DNA of 7,567 nucleotides from an uncultured cyanobacterium (GTDB lineage: Bacteria > Cyanobacteriota > Vampirovibrionia > Gastranaerophilales > Gastranaerophilaceae), in NCBI GenBank assembly GCA_947073895.1, contig CAMTNN010000067.1, positions 1-7,567 of the forward strand, in the 5' to 3' direction. Position 1 is the stretch's first letter. Each line of letters begins with the position of its first letter. Shown piece by piece: positions 1 through 5,857 of this stretch. Below the pieces are notes generated by a model. It searched no databases, had not been told where the DNA came from, and was given only the letters and a program-made list of their open reading frames with translations. A program made the position numbers and the translations under genes.

Positions 1-863
1 TCTTGAACCAATTTAGCCAGATATTCAATCATTTCTTCTGATGTGAAACTGTGGTTTTCACCTGCTAATTTGTATTTAGATAAAGAACAAACCCCGCCTG
101 AACATTCGCCTTCTTCATAAAGCTCGGATGCTGCAACATCAAGGCAAATTTTAATAATCTTTGTATTATACCCTGCTTTTTCAATCGCTTTAATTATTAT
201 TTCAAGTGCTTGCTCGGTACAACTAAGATTTGGAGCAAAACCACCTTCATCACCTACAGTTGTAGGAAGTCCCATTTCGTTAAGAATTTGTTTAAGAGTT
301 TGAAAAATTTCAGCCCCCGCTTTTATTGCTTCCGAAAATGAAGCAACTCCTGTCGGTGCAATCATAAATTCCTGAAAATCCAGATTGTTGTTAGCGTGAA
401 CACCGCCGTTTAAAATATTCATCATAGGAGTCGGTAAAACAGTTGCATTAACTCCGCCTAAGTATCTGTAAAGCGGCATGTCATAAGCTTTTGCAGACAC
501 GCGTGCGCAAGCAAGGGAAGTTCCTAAAATTGCATTTGCACCTAAAGTCGATTTATTGAATGTTCCGTCAAGGTCAAGCATAAGATTATCTATCATTCTC
601 TGATTAGAAGAATCTTCTCCTACAAGGTTTTCGGCTATTATCGTATTAACATTATCAACAGCTTTTCCAACACTTTTACCAAAATAATCGTTAGGATTTT
701 TATCTCTAAGCTCTAACGCCTCAAAAGTTCCTGTAGAAGCTCCTGATGGAACGGATGCGTGTGCTTTTATGCCGTCATAAAGTTCAACTTCAACCTCAAC
801 AGTTGGATTCCCGCGTGAATCAAGAATCTGGCGCGCTTCAATATTTTCGATTTCATTCAACAT
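1..863 (-). CDS. eno: Enolase, C-terminal part missing at window edge
   Basis: Enolase interconverts 2-phosphoglycerate and phosphoenolpyruvate in glycolysis; it is cytoplasmic and Mg-dependent. I translated 287 codons from the ATG at 863; the frame runs off the left edge, so roughly the last third of a ~430-residue enolase is absent. Visible landmarks are DSRGNPTVEVEV (15-26), SGASTGTF (40-47), NGGVHANNNLDFQEF (152-166, with His156 and Glu165), VGDEGGFAPNL (203-213, with Glu206) and the metal-ligand region CLDVAASE (Asp242). The SGASTGTFEA version resembles cyanobacterial enolases more than the SGASTGEYEA of Firmicutes. The start follows an AGGAG Shine-Dalgarno with 6-nt spacing, but that site is inside a hairpin. 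The gene lies 53 bp downstream of alr on the same strand, so co-transcription is likely. An unusual C-x4-C pair (Cys254, Cys259) sits after the Asp242 strand. Confidence 0.97.
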   Translation of the reverse strand, partial: MLNEIENIEARQILDSRGNPTVEVEVELYDGIKAHASVPSGASTGTFEALELRDKNPNDYFGKSVGKAVDNVNTIIAENLVGEDSSNQRMIDNLMLDLDGTFNKSTLGANAILGTSLACARVSAKAYDMPLYRYLGGVNATVLPTPMMNILNGGVHANNNLDFQEFMIAPTGVASFSEAIKAGAEIFQTLKQILNEMGLPTTVGDEGGFAPNLSCTEQALEIIIKAIEKAGYNTKIIKICLDVAASELYEEGECSGGVCSLSKYKLAGENHSFTSEEMIEYLAKLVQ

Positions 864-864
864 A

Positions 865-890
865 TTAGACTCCTTTTTTTAGGAGTCTAA
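865..890 (-). promoter_or_regulatory. Hairpin occluding the eno Shine-Dalgarno
   Basis: On the minus strand the arms TTAGACTCCT and AGGAGTCTAA form a perfect 10-bp stem around a six-A loop. One base separates it from the eno ATG. The 3' arm contains the AGGAG ribosome-binding site, so the folded RNA would hide it. There is no U-run after the stem, only the start codon, so it does not read as a terminator for alr. A translational switch is inferred; the base pairing is seen directly. Confidence 0.6.
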
Positions 891-916
891 TTTAAAATTT
901 AATAAAAAACATTATC

Positions 917-2038
917 CTATCGTGTATAAACTCTCGGTAAACGTACCTTTAGACGACAGGTTAGTTCATAATTGATTGTACCTAAAATCTCTGCCCAGGT
1001 ATCAAGGCTCAAATCTTCTTCATCTAATAAAGTCACAACATCACCAATTTCTGCCTTAGTATCACCAAGGTCAAAAATCATCTGATCCATAGTAATATTT
1101 CCAATCTGGCGGATTTTTTTTCCATTGAGTTTGCCGTAAATCTTATTGGATAATTTTCTTGAAACACCATCTGCGTAACCAATCGGAATCGTAGCAGCGC
1201 GTGTTGGTTCATAAGCAGTAAAAGTATGAGAATAGCTTACGCCTTCACCTGTTTTAACCTCGTGAATATTAGTAATTCTGCCTTTTAAGCTCATTACCTG
1301 TTTGAGCATAGGTTTATAATTATATTTTGACGGTAAGTCAGGATACAATCCGTATAAAGAAATCCCTACACGCACCATATTTGAAGGAAAATCGTAAGAA
1401 AAAGTACCCGCAGTATTTTGAACATGTAATAATAGTCCTGCTGTATCAATTCCATCAATAGCTTCATTCCAACGGCTGAATTGTTTTTCGGTTTCATCAA
1501 TTTCTTCTGCTGCAGCAAGGTGGGTGAATATACCTTCAAGCTTCAAATAATTAGCTTCCTGAACTTCTCTGATAAATTTACCTGCAAGTTCTGAGCGAAC
1601 ACCGATTCTGTTCATGCCGGTATCTACTTTTACATGAACTTTTGTGCGGATTCCTGTGCGCTCATATACTTCTTTACAAGCTTTAAGATGAGAGTCATTA
1701 AAAACAGAAATCGCAATATCATTCTGTGCGGCAGCTTCAACTGCCCAAATAGGAACAGCACCGACAACAAGAATCGGAGCCTTGATTTTTGCCTGTCTTA
1801 AATCAAGACCTTCATCAACCGATGACACACCAAACATATCCACGCCGGACGCAAGCATTGTTTGAGCAAGCATTTGCGCGCCATGACCATAAGCGTCGGC
1901 CTTAACAATTGCCATCATTTTTTTATTCTTAGGAATACCTTTTTTTATTTCCTGAATATTTTGAGCCATGTGTTCGAGATTAATCTCAACCCACGCATCT
2001 TTGTGAATGTTTATATTTGATTGTCTGATGTTTTTCAT
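917..2038 (-). CDS. alr: Alanine racemase
   Basis: A 373-residue PLP enzyme that interconverts L- and D-alanine, supplying D-alanine for peptidoglycan in the cytoplasm. The full length matches the family. The PLP-lysine motif MAIVKADAYGHG (42-53) places Lys46 as the internal aldimine lysine. The opposite-face catalytic tyrosine is Tyr269 in GEGVSYSHTF. Other family signatures are KVDTGMNRIG (137-146), MVRVGISLYG (221-230, Arg223 near the pyridine nitrogen), IPIGYADG (284-291) and GNITMDQ (313-319). The ATG at 2038 is kept because the first conserved block (AWVEINL, from residue 15) begins soon after it, although only a weak purine stretch (AAGAA) precedes it. It is followed by eno and is divergent from the EF-hand gene at 2101. 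Linking D-Ala supply to enolase is not a familiar functional pairing; the shared transcript is inferred from spacing. Confidence 0.97.
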   Translation of the reverse strand: MKNIRQSNINIHKDAWVEINLEHMAQNIQEIKKGIPKNKKMMAIVKADAYGHGAQMLAQTMLASGVDMFGVSSVDEGLDLRQAKIKAPILVVGAVPIWAVEAAAQNDIAISVFNDSHLKACKEVYERTGIRTKVHVKVDTGMNRIGVRSELAGKFIREVQEANYLKLEGIFTHLAAAEEIDETEKQFSRWNEAIDGIDTAGLLLHVQNTAGTFSYDFPSNMVRVGISLYGLYPDLPSKYNYKPMLKQVMSLKGRITNIHEVKTGEGVSYSHTFTAYEPTRAATIPIGYADGVSRKLSNKIYGKLNGKKIRQIGNITMDQMIFDLGDTKAEIGDVVTLLDEEDLSLDTWAEILGTINYELTCRLKVRLPRVYTR

Positions 2039-2078
2039 AATTCTTAATAATTATCTATCAAAAATTAAAGTTTTCAAT

Positions 2079-2107
2079 ATTATATGCCGTTATATATGAC
2101 ATGGAAA
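2079..2107 (-). promoter_or_regulatory. Candidate alr promoter
   Basis: On the minus strand a perfect TATAAT (2084 to 2079) sits 17 bp from TTTCCA (2107 to 2102), a 4/6 match to the -35 consensus. This would give a leader of about 33 nt. The -35 lies over the first codons of the divergent gene at 2101. Chance matches are common in such AT-rich DNA. Confidence 0.4.
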
Positions 2108-2856
2108 TTCAAAAAACTGCTTTTACAACTTATTTTTCAGAGGGTAATACTTTGGTCTCTGAAGCTGATATTGAACAGCTCAACAGTATATTTGCAGAAT
2201 GTGATGTGGATGGTAATGATGTTTTGCAAAATGATGAAGTGCCGAATTTTCAAAAAGCTGTAATGACTAAACTCGGACATCTTTGGAATAATGTTAGAAG
2301 TTTTATTGATGGTATTGCAGGCGAAAGTATACAGCAATCGCAGGGTCCTCAAATTCAAAATGTTGAATGCCATCGCAAAGAAAAAGAGCAAGAAAATTAT
2401 AAAGCAAAACTGGCAGAAGCAAAAAAGATTTTAATAGAGAATGCAGAAAAACTAGCTTTAACTCAAGATGAACTTAATTATTTGAATAAATTTGATATAG
2501 AAACAAATCTTGAATCTATAACAGAGGGTCCTGCAAGATATGACAGAAATTCAGATAATGTTATTTTTAATATTAATGATAGTTGGGAGCCAAATACTGG
2601 TAATTTTGTAAAAATTCTTATCCATGAAATAACTCATGGAATTAAGAAATATGATAAATATACTCAATCTCAAGAGTTGGCATGTGAAAGTCGTGGAACA
2701 GAAATTGCAAAAAAAGCATTTGATGCAGGATTAATAGATGATTTTGTTATATGGGGCAATGAAAATGGTATGTACAATATAAAAGATTTAGATGGTGATA
2801 AAAAACAAACCTATCTAAACGAATGGATTAAAAATTATAACCATTTACCTGAATAA
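2101..2856 (+). CDS. EF-hand protein with HEITH zinc-protease motif
   Basis: A 251-residue protein that I do not recognise as a named family. Near the N-terminus is a complete EF-hand calcium loop, DVDGNDVLQNDE (35-46), with ligands Asp35, Asp37, Asn39, Gln43 and Glu46. A charged, probably helical stretch follows (about 90-130). Then comes a zincin signature HEITHG (175-180): His175 and His179 as zinc ligands, Glu176 as the catalytic base, with Glu192 or Glu196 in QELACESRG as the likely third ligand. This resembles gluzincin or ImmA-like arrangements. Near the C-terminus DLDGDKKQTYLN (229-240) looks like a degenerate calcium loop lacking the final acidic residue. No signal peptide or membrane segment is visible. 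No Shine-Dalgarno precedes the ATG, and the frame is closed upstream at 2047. It ends 7 bp from the convergent surE gene. A calcium-controlled metallopeptidase is an inference. Confidence 0.82.
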   Translation: MEIQKTAFTTYFSEGNTLVSEADIEQLNSIFAECDVDGNDVLQNDEVPNFQKAVMTKLGHLWNNVRSFIDGIAGESIQQSQGPQIQNVECHRKEKEQENYKAKLAEAKKILIENAEKLALTQDELNYLNKFDIETNLESITEGPARYDRNSDNVIFNINDSWEPNTGNFVKILIHEITHGIKKYDKYTQSQELACESRGTEIAKKAFDAGLIDDFVIWGNENGMYNIKDLDGDKKQTYLNEWIKNYNHLPE

Positions 2857-2863
2857 TTTACCC

Positions 2864-3655
2864 CTAAAACCAGGTACAAACATCTTCATGACAAAGGCTA
2901 TCTGATAATTCTTTCATTAAATTTACTCTTGTCATCTCATAAGTTATCGGCGTAATCGAAATCATATTATTTCTAACCGCTGCAATGTCAGTAGAAGCGG
3001 TTTCGGGTTCAGTTATTAACTCGCCGGCCATCCAGTAATAAACTTTTCCTCTCGGGTCAACTCGTTTTTCGTATTCGTCCGTAAACATTCTGCTTCCGAG
3101 CTCTGTTACTGCAATTCCGCCAATGTCGTCTTTTTCAAGACCAGGAATATTTATATTCAAAATTGTTTTTGGCGGGATTTTATAAGCATCTAATCTGTTT
3201 AATAATTCTGCAACAAAATTAGCTGCGAATTTGAAATCTTCATATTCTGTTTTCATACTTGCTAAAGAAGTTGCAATACTCGGATACCCCATCATAGCAC
3301 CTTCCATGGCACAGCTTACTGTGCCTGAATAAAGAATATCCGCACCCAAATTTGGGCCGTGGTTGATACCTGAAATAACCAAGTCAGGTTTTTCTTCCTC
3401 TGATAAAATCGCGTTAATAGCTAACTTAACGCAGTCTCCCGGAGTTCCTGTTGTCATCCAACAGCGCTTAGCACCGTATTTAGGCTCAACTTCTTCAACC
3501 CTAAGCGGGGTGTGTAAAGTCAAAGAATGCCCTGCAGCGCTTCTTTCCCTGTCAGGAGCTACAACATAAACTTCATGACACGGTGATAGTGCTTCGATTA
3601 GCGCACGGATTCCGTTAGATAATATTCCGTCATCATTGGATATAAGAATTTTCAT
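2864..3655 (-). CDS. surE: 5'/3'-nucleotidase SurE
   Basis: SurE is a divalent-metal-dependent cytoplasmic phosphatase acting on nucleoside monophosphates, linked to stationary-phase survival. The 263-residue length fits the family. The N-terminal MKILISNDDGI gives metal ligands Asp8 and Asp9; APDRERSAAGHSLT supplies Ser39; SGINHGPNLGADILYSGTVSCAMEG (95-119) supplies Asn98 and the family core. TTGTPGDCVKLAI (68-80) is also typical, as is ASTDIAAV (220-227) near the end. The ATG at 3655 is preceded by a GAGGG ribosome-binding site about ten bases upstream. It is convergent with the zincin gene and divergent from the EF-hand gene at 3748, so it is probably transcribed alone. Confidence 0.97.
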   Translation of the reverse strand: MKILISNDDGILSNGIRALIEALSPCHEVYVVAPDRERSAAGHSLTLHTPLRVEEVEPKYGAKRCWMTTGTPGDCVKLAINAILSEEEKPDLVISGINHGPNLGADILYSGTVSCAMEGAMMGYPSIATSLASMKTEYEDFKFAANFVAELLNRLDAYKIPPKTILNINIPGLEKDDIGGIAVTELGSRMFTDEYEKRVDPRGKVYYWMAGELITEPETASTDIAAVRNNMISITPITYEMTRVNLMKELSDSLCHEDVCTWF

Positions 3656-3676
3656 ATTTTGTGCCCTCGTTTGCTA

Positions 3677-3704
3677 ATTGTAACATAAGATTGAGATTTT
3701 TCAA
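3677..3704 (-). promoter_or_regulatory. Candidate surE promoter
   Basis: On the minus strand TTGAAA (3704 to 3699) and TACAAT (3682 to 3677) are separated by 16 bp, with 5/6 matches at both boxes. The predicted start is near 3670, giving a leader of about 15 nt that contains the GAGGG ribosome-binding site. It overlaps the opposing promoter at 3691-3718. Confidence 0.5.
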
Positions 3705-3718
3705 AAGCGCGTTATAAT
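3691..3718 (+). promoter_or_regulatory. Promoter of the EF-hand gene at 3748
   Basis: TTGAGA (3691-3696) and a perfect TATAAT (3713-3718) are separated by 16 bp. The predicted transcription start is near 3725, and an AAAGGA ribosome-binding site (3735-3740) follows. It shares its -35 region with the divergent surE promoter. Confidence 0.6.
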
Positions 3719-3747
3719 AAGAATAGTATCGTTGAAAGGATTCAAGT

Positions 3748-4308
3748 ATGGTAAATGGATTAGATTTAAAGCTTATTCAAAGTGCAAGCAATATTGCAAT
3801 AAAAAATAACACTGGTATAAACAACAATGAAAAAATGGTTTATGCTAAAAAAGGCGATCCGATGTATCAAAAAGAAATGGACGCTGATGAAGATGGTGTT
3901 ATTACGCTTGAAGAATTTCGTGATTACTGTAAAGAGCATGATATAAGTGTTAAGCAACAACAGCAAATGTTAAAAGACAGGCTTAATTATCAGCTTAATA
4001 CACAACGTGCCGAAAGCAGTGAACAAATTAGCCAAATCAAATCCGATGCAGACTCTGTTTATGCAAAAGAAGGTGATGATAAATATTCTGAAGAGATGGA
4101 CGCCAACAATGACGGAAAAATCACCTATGATGAGTATATGAAATACTGCAAAGAGCACGAAGAGAATAAGGATACGCAACGGCCTGAAAAAGCAGAATTA
4201 GAAAAAACAGAAGAAAAAGTTGTTGTCAAAAATGAAGGTAAAGCAATAAATAAATACGCAAAAACTGAAACAGAAGCTCCTGAATCTAAAATTGAAGGCG
4301 AAGCCTAA
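3748..4308 (+). CDS. EF-hand repeat protein
   Basis: A 186-residue acidic protein with two canonical calcium loops: DADEDGVITLEE (45-56) and DANNDGKITYDE (118-129). Each lies in a duplicated unit of about 34 residues starting VYAK.GD..Y..EMDA and ending YCKEH (31-64 and 104-137). NKYAKTETE (168-176) may be the start of a decayed third unit. A glutamine-rich linker (about 69-95) joins the two units, and the tail (140-186) is Lys/Glu-rich and low in complexity. No signal peptide or membrane helix is visible, so a soluble or unconventionally exported calcium-binding protein is possible. The start is well supported by AAAGGA seven bases upstream and a good promoter. I recall this YAK.GD repeat from Gastranaerophilales-like genomes; its function is unknown. 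Convergent with the AbrB-like gene, with a 4-bp gap. Confidence 0.93.
   Translation: MVNGLDLKLIQSASNIAIKNNTGINNNEKMVYAKKGDPMYQKEMDADEDGVITLEEFRDYCKEHDISVKQQQQMLKDRLNYQLNTQRAESSEQISQIKSDADSVYAKEGDDKYSEEMDANNDGKITYDEYMKYCKEHEENKDTQRPEKAELEKTEEKVVVKNEGKAINKYAKTETEAPESKIEGEA
3838..4158 (+). repeat. Duplicated 34-residue EF-hand unit
   Basis: Codons at 3838-3939 and 4057-4158 encode two copies of one unit, 73 residues apart. The framework VYAK, GD, EMDA, DG, IT and YCKEH is shared; differences fall mostly on exposed positions such as DE versus NN within the loop. This is an ancient internal duplication rather than a recent tandem copy. Confidence 0.85.
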
Positions 4309-4312
4309 ATTT

Positions 4313-4627
4313 TTATTGTAGTTTTTTGATAATCAATTTGTTTCCGGCAATTTCAATATCCAGAATATCAGTTTCGGGGTTGAATTCAAGTACGTCGAGC
4401 AATGCTTGTGTAAAATATAAGCCATAACTATTACTGCTTCGTTGCAGTTTTTTTATCATGTTATTTTTATATTTTTCTAAATCTTCAACAGGTTCAATAT
4501 TAATTGTTTTATTCACAGAAGTAATCAATAGCACAGTTTCTTTGGGGTTATAGCCCAATAATTGGAGCATTGGTTTTGTAAAATACAGTTCCCAGCCACT
4601 ACCACTGGATTTTAATTTCTTTTGCAT
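4313..4627 (-). CDS. Tandem AbrB-like DNA-binding protein
   Basis: A protein of 104 residues made of two copies of one AbrB/SpoVT-like swapped-hairpin unit. Numbered from the preferred ATG, copy 1 begins MQKKLKSSGSGWELYFTKPM (from 1) and copy 2 begins MIKKLQRSSNSYGLYFTQAL (from 57). Both continue with a leucine-rich turn, a conserved Asn-Pro and a closing beta strand. AbrB domains normally form homodimers, so one chain could make a complete pseudo-dimer that binds DNA; many relatives are antitoxins or transition-state regulators. The frame also allows a GTG at 4633, but I prefer the ATG at 4627. AGGTGAT, complementary to the 16S 3' end, lies at the right distance for that ATG and overlaps the GTG. 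It is divergent from the LuxR-type gene. No toxin partner is visible next to it. Confidence 0.87.
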   Translation of the reverse strand: MQKKLKSSGSGWELYFTKPMLQLLGYNPKETVLLITSVNKTINIEPVEDLEKYKNNMIKKLQRSSNSYGLYFTQALLDVLEFNPETDILDIEIAGNKLIIKKLQ

Positions 4628-4671
4628 AATCACCTGTGCTTATTTTGTACGGATAATCTAATAGAATCCTG

Positions 4672-4698
4672 TTGACAACTAGCATACAAAAGTATAAT
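4672..4698 (+). promoter_or_regulatory. Candidate promoter of the tandem LuxR-type gene
   Basis: A consensus TTGACA (4672-4677) precedes a consensus TATAAT (4693-4698) with a short 15-bp spacer. Both boxes are perfect, but the spacing is suboptimal, which is common at promoters that need or respond to a regulator. The predicted start is near 4705, inside the dyad at 4690-4712. Confidence 0.5.
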
Positions 4699-4712
4699 AT
4701 TGTTTTATACTT
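4690..4712. promoter_or_regulatory. Operator-like dyad over the -10 box
   Basis: AAGTATAA (4690-4697) and TTATACTT (4705-4712) form a perfect 8-bp inverted repeat with a 7-bp spacer. It covers the -10 box and the predicted transcription start, the usual place for a repressor site. Which of the two flanking regulators would bind is not known. Confidence 0.5.
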
Positions 4713-4713
4713 A

Positions 4714-4746
4714 TCATTTATATGTCATTTACATCTCATTTACATT
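4714..4746 (+). repeat. Three tandem 11-bp repeats
   Basis: TCATTTATATG, TCATTTACATC and TCATTTACATT follow each other without gaps at 4714, 4725 and 4736. The 11-bp period is close to one helical turn, so the units present the same DNA face. They lie in the leader between the promoter and the ATG at 4762. An array of protein-binding sites is inferred. Confidence 0.75.
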
Positions 4747-4761
4747 CCCAATCTGAATAAT

Positions 4762-5265
4762 ATGCGTGACTATTTTTATTATTTCCCAACAAAACCTTCA
4801 AAATTACATATTATTAAAAGTCAGGAAGAGTTATTGAAACTTTTGGCAAGCGGGTTGACTTTGCGTGAAATTGCGGATAGAACAGGGAAAAAGGTAAATA
4901 ATATCAAAAAACGAGTGCAGTTATTGTATCAGAAATTTGATGTGCAAAGCAGGCAGGAATTGATATCGGTTGCTATAAAAAAGGAATTTATTTCTCATAA
5001 GGATGTTGCAAAAAAGTTTAGGAAAAGATTTCTTAAGGCGAAGTTTGATAAGATGAAAATAATAAAAAAGCCCGACCTATCTGAGCGCGAGTTGAAGCTA
5101 TTACAACTAAGAGCTCAAAATATAAGGCAAAAAGATTTGATTGAACAGTTGGGATTATGGAGTTATTACGGTTTAAAACAGTTGGAGTTCCATGTATGTG
5201 AAAAATTCAAATCGGATAATATTATGGAAGCAATTTGCATTGCGAGGAAATTGGAAATTATATGA
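4762..5265 (+). CDS. Protein with two LuxR/GerE-type HTH domains
   Basis: A 167-residue protein with two successive LuxR-type helix-turn-helix domains and no receiver or ligand domain. Domain 1 (about 19-73) contains LLKLLASGLTLREIADRTGK, then NNIKKRVQLLYQKFDVQSRQEL, close to the consensus 'LLA.G.T..EIA..L......V..H...I..KL.V.SR.E'. Domain 2 (about 106-164) contains LSERELKLLQLRAQNIRQKD and an EAICIA end; its recognition helix is unusual (LWSYYGLKQLEF). A lysine-rich linker (73-105) joins them. The open frame continues upstream to a TTG at 4672, but that TTG belongs to the TTGACA box and the added residues match nothing, so I use the ATG at 4762. No Shine-Dalgarno is visible. DNA binding is well supported; targets are unknown, though autoregulation through the upstream repeats is plausible. 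Confidence 0.82.
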   Translation: MRDYFYYFPTKPSKLHIIKSQEELLKLLASGLTLREIADRTGKKVNNIKKRVQLLYQKFDVQSRQELISVAIKKEFISHKDVAKKFRKRFLKAKFDKMKIIKKPDLSERELKLLQLRAQNIRQKDLIEQLGLWSYYGLKQLEFHVCEKFKSDNIMEAICIARKLEII

Positions 5266-5392
5266 AAATTGAATGTAAAAATATTACCCGTTTTAAAAAA
5301 TAATAAATCGCTAAAACATTTGGTATAAGCTGTTTCCGCGCTTTGGTTTTATATTTTTCTACAACTTTTTTGTTATGTGCTATGTACGTGAA

Positions 5393-5432
5393 TATAACTA
5401 TTTAGGTTATGATAATAACCTAATTTGTTATA
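5393..5432. promoter_or_regulatory. Nested 40-bp dyad upstream of XRE gene
   Basis: Two inverted repeats share one centre at 5412.5: TTAGGTTAT (5402-5410) with ATAACCTAA (5415-5423), and TATAAC (5393-5398) with GTTATA (5427-5432). The result is four GTTAT half-sites in alternating orientation, starting 12, 9 and 12 bp apart. It lies 34 bp before the XRE start, consistent with an autoregulatory operator. The remainder of 5266-5465 shows no gene and no convincing terminator. Confidence 0.55.
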
Positions 5433-5465
5433 GAGATAGATTATAAAATACTCTATCCTTGAAAT

Positions 5466-5786
5466 ATGTTCAGGTTATTAGAAACTTTTGGGAAAAAAAT
5501 AAAAGATTATAGAAAGCTTAGAAATTTAAGTCAAGAAGCTTTGGCAGAAAAGCTTGATGTGACATCTAAAACAATAAGCCAGTGGGAAACAGGTAAGTCT
5601 TTTATTAAGCCTGAGACTTTTTATAAATTATGTGAGGTTTTGGAAGTAGGGGAAGAAGATTTGTTTTCATTTCCTGTTGTAAAAACCGGCAATACATTTA
5701 TCGACCAACTCAACGAAATTGCATTAAATATTCCTCCTGCGAGACAAAAACAGGCGCTGGAAATTCTAAAAACTTTTGTAGAATAA
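5466..5786 (+). CDS. XRE-family helix-turn-helix regulator
   Basis: A 106-residue cytoplasmic DNA-binding protein. The N-terminal Cro/CI-type domain (about 8-68) contains KKIKDYRKLRNLSQEALAEK, then LDVTSKTISQWETGKSFIKP (30-49), with the recognition helix around SKTISQWETG. A short C-terminal helical segment (76-106, FIDQLNEIALNIPPARQKQA...) probably dimerises the protein. No protease or ligand domain is present, so it is a compact repressor or activator. The ATG at 5466 lacks a clear Shine-Dalgarno. The 40-bp dyad just upstream is a likely autoregulatory site. The left micro-ORF unit starts its promoter one base after this stop codon. Confidence 0.95.
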   Translation: MFRLLETFGKKIKDYRKLRNLSQEALAEKLDVTSKTISQWETGKSFIKPETFYKLCEVLEVGEEDLFSFPVVKTGNTFIDQLNEIALNIPPARQKQALEILKTFVE

Positions 5787-5787
5787 T

Positions 5788-5816
5788 TTGATAAATTTAC
5801 AAGTTTATGTTACAAT
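5788..5816 (+). promoter_or_regulatory. Promoter of the left micro-ORF unit
   Basis: TTGATA (5788-5793), a 17-bp spacer and TACAAT (5811-5816) match consensus 5/6 at each box. The predicted RNA start, about 5823, coincides with the beginning of the AAGTACAGGC arm that pairs with the 3' end of the same RNA. The right copy has the same -35 hexamer and layout. Confidence 0.65.
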
Positions 5817-5857
5817 ACAACAAGAAGTACAGGCAAAAGATTTTTACTGTTATTTAA

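Noticed and set aside
3363..3569. Open frame of 68 codons on the plus strand inside surE
   Set aside because: It overlaps the conserved SurE core in antisense and has no ribosome-binding site or recognisable protein features.
3766..4179. Two minus-strand open frames opposite the EF-hand gene
   Set aside because: They are hydrophobic readings of the antisense of acidic, repetitive coding sequence and lack start signals.
4296..4312. Terminator after the EF-hand gene
   Set aside because: AGGC-GAA-GCCT followed by AAATTTTTATT has only a 4-bp stem; too weak to call.
4628..4633. GTG start two codons upstream for the AbrB-like gene
   Set aside because: The GTG lies inside AGGTGAT, which fits as the Shine-Dalgarno for the ATG at 4627.
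4714..4746. CRISPR-like array
   Set aside because: Three contiguous 11-bp units without spacers, and no cas genes.
4672..4761. Upstream TTG start for the LuxR-type gene
   Set aside because: The TTG is part of a consensus TTGACA box and the extra 30 residues cross a dyad and three repeats; no ribosome-binding site precedes it.
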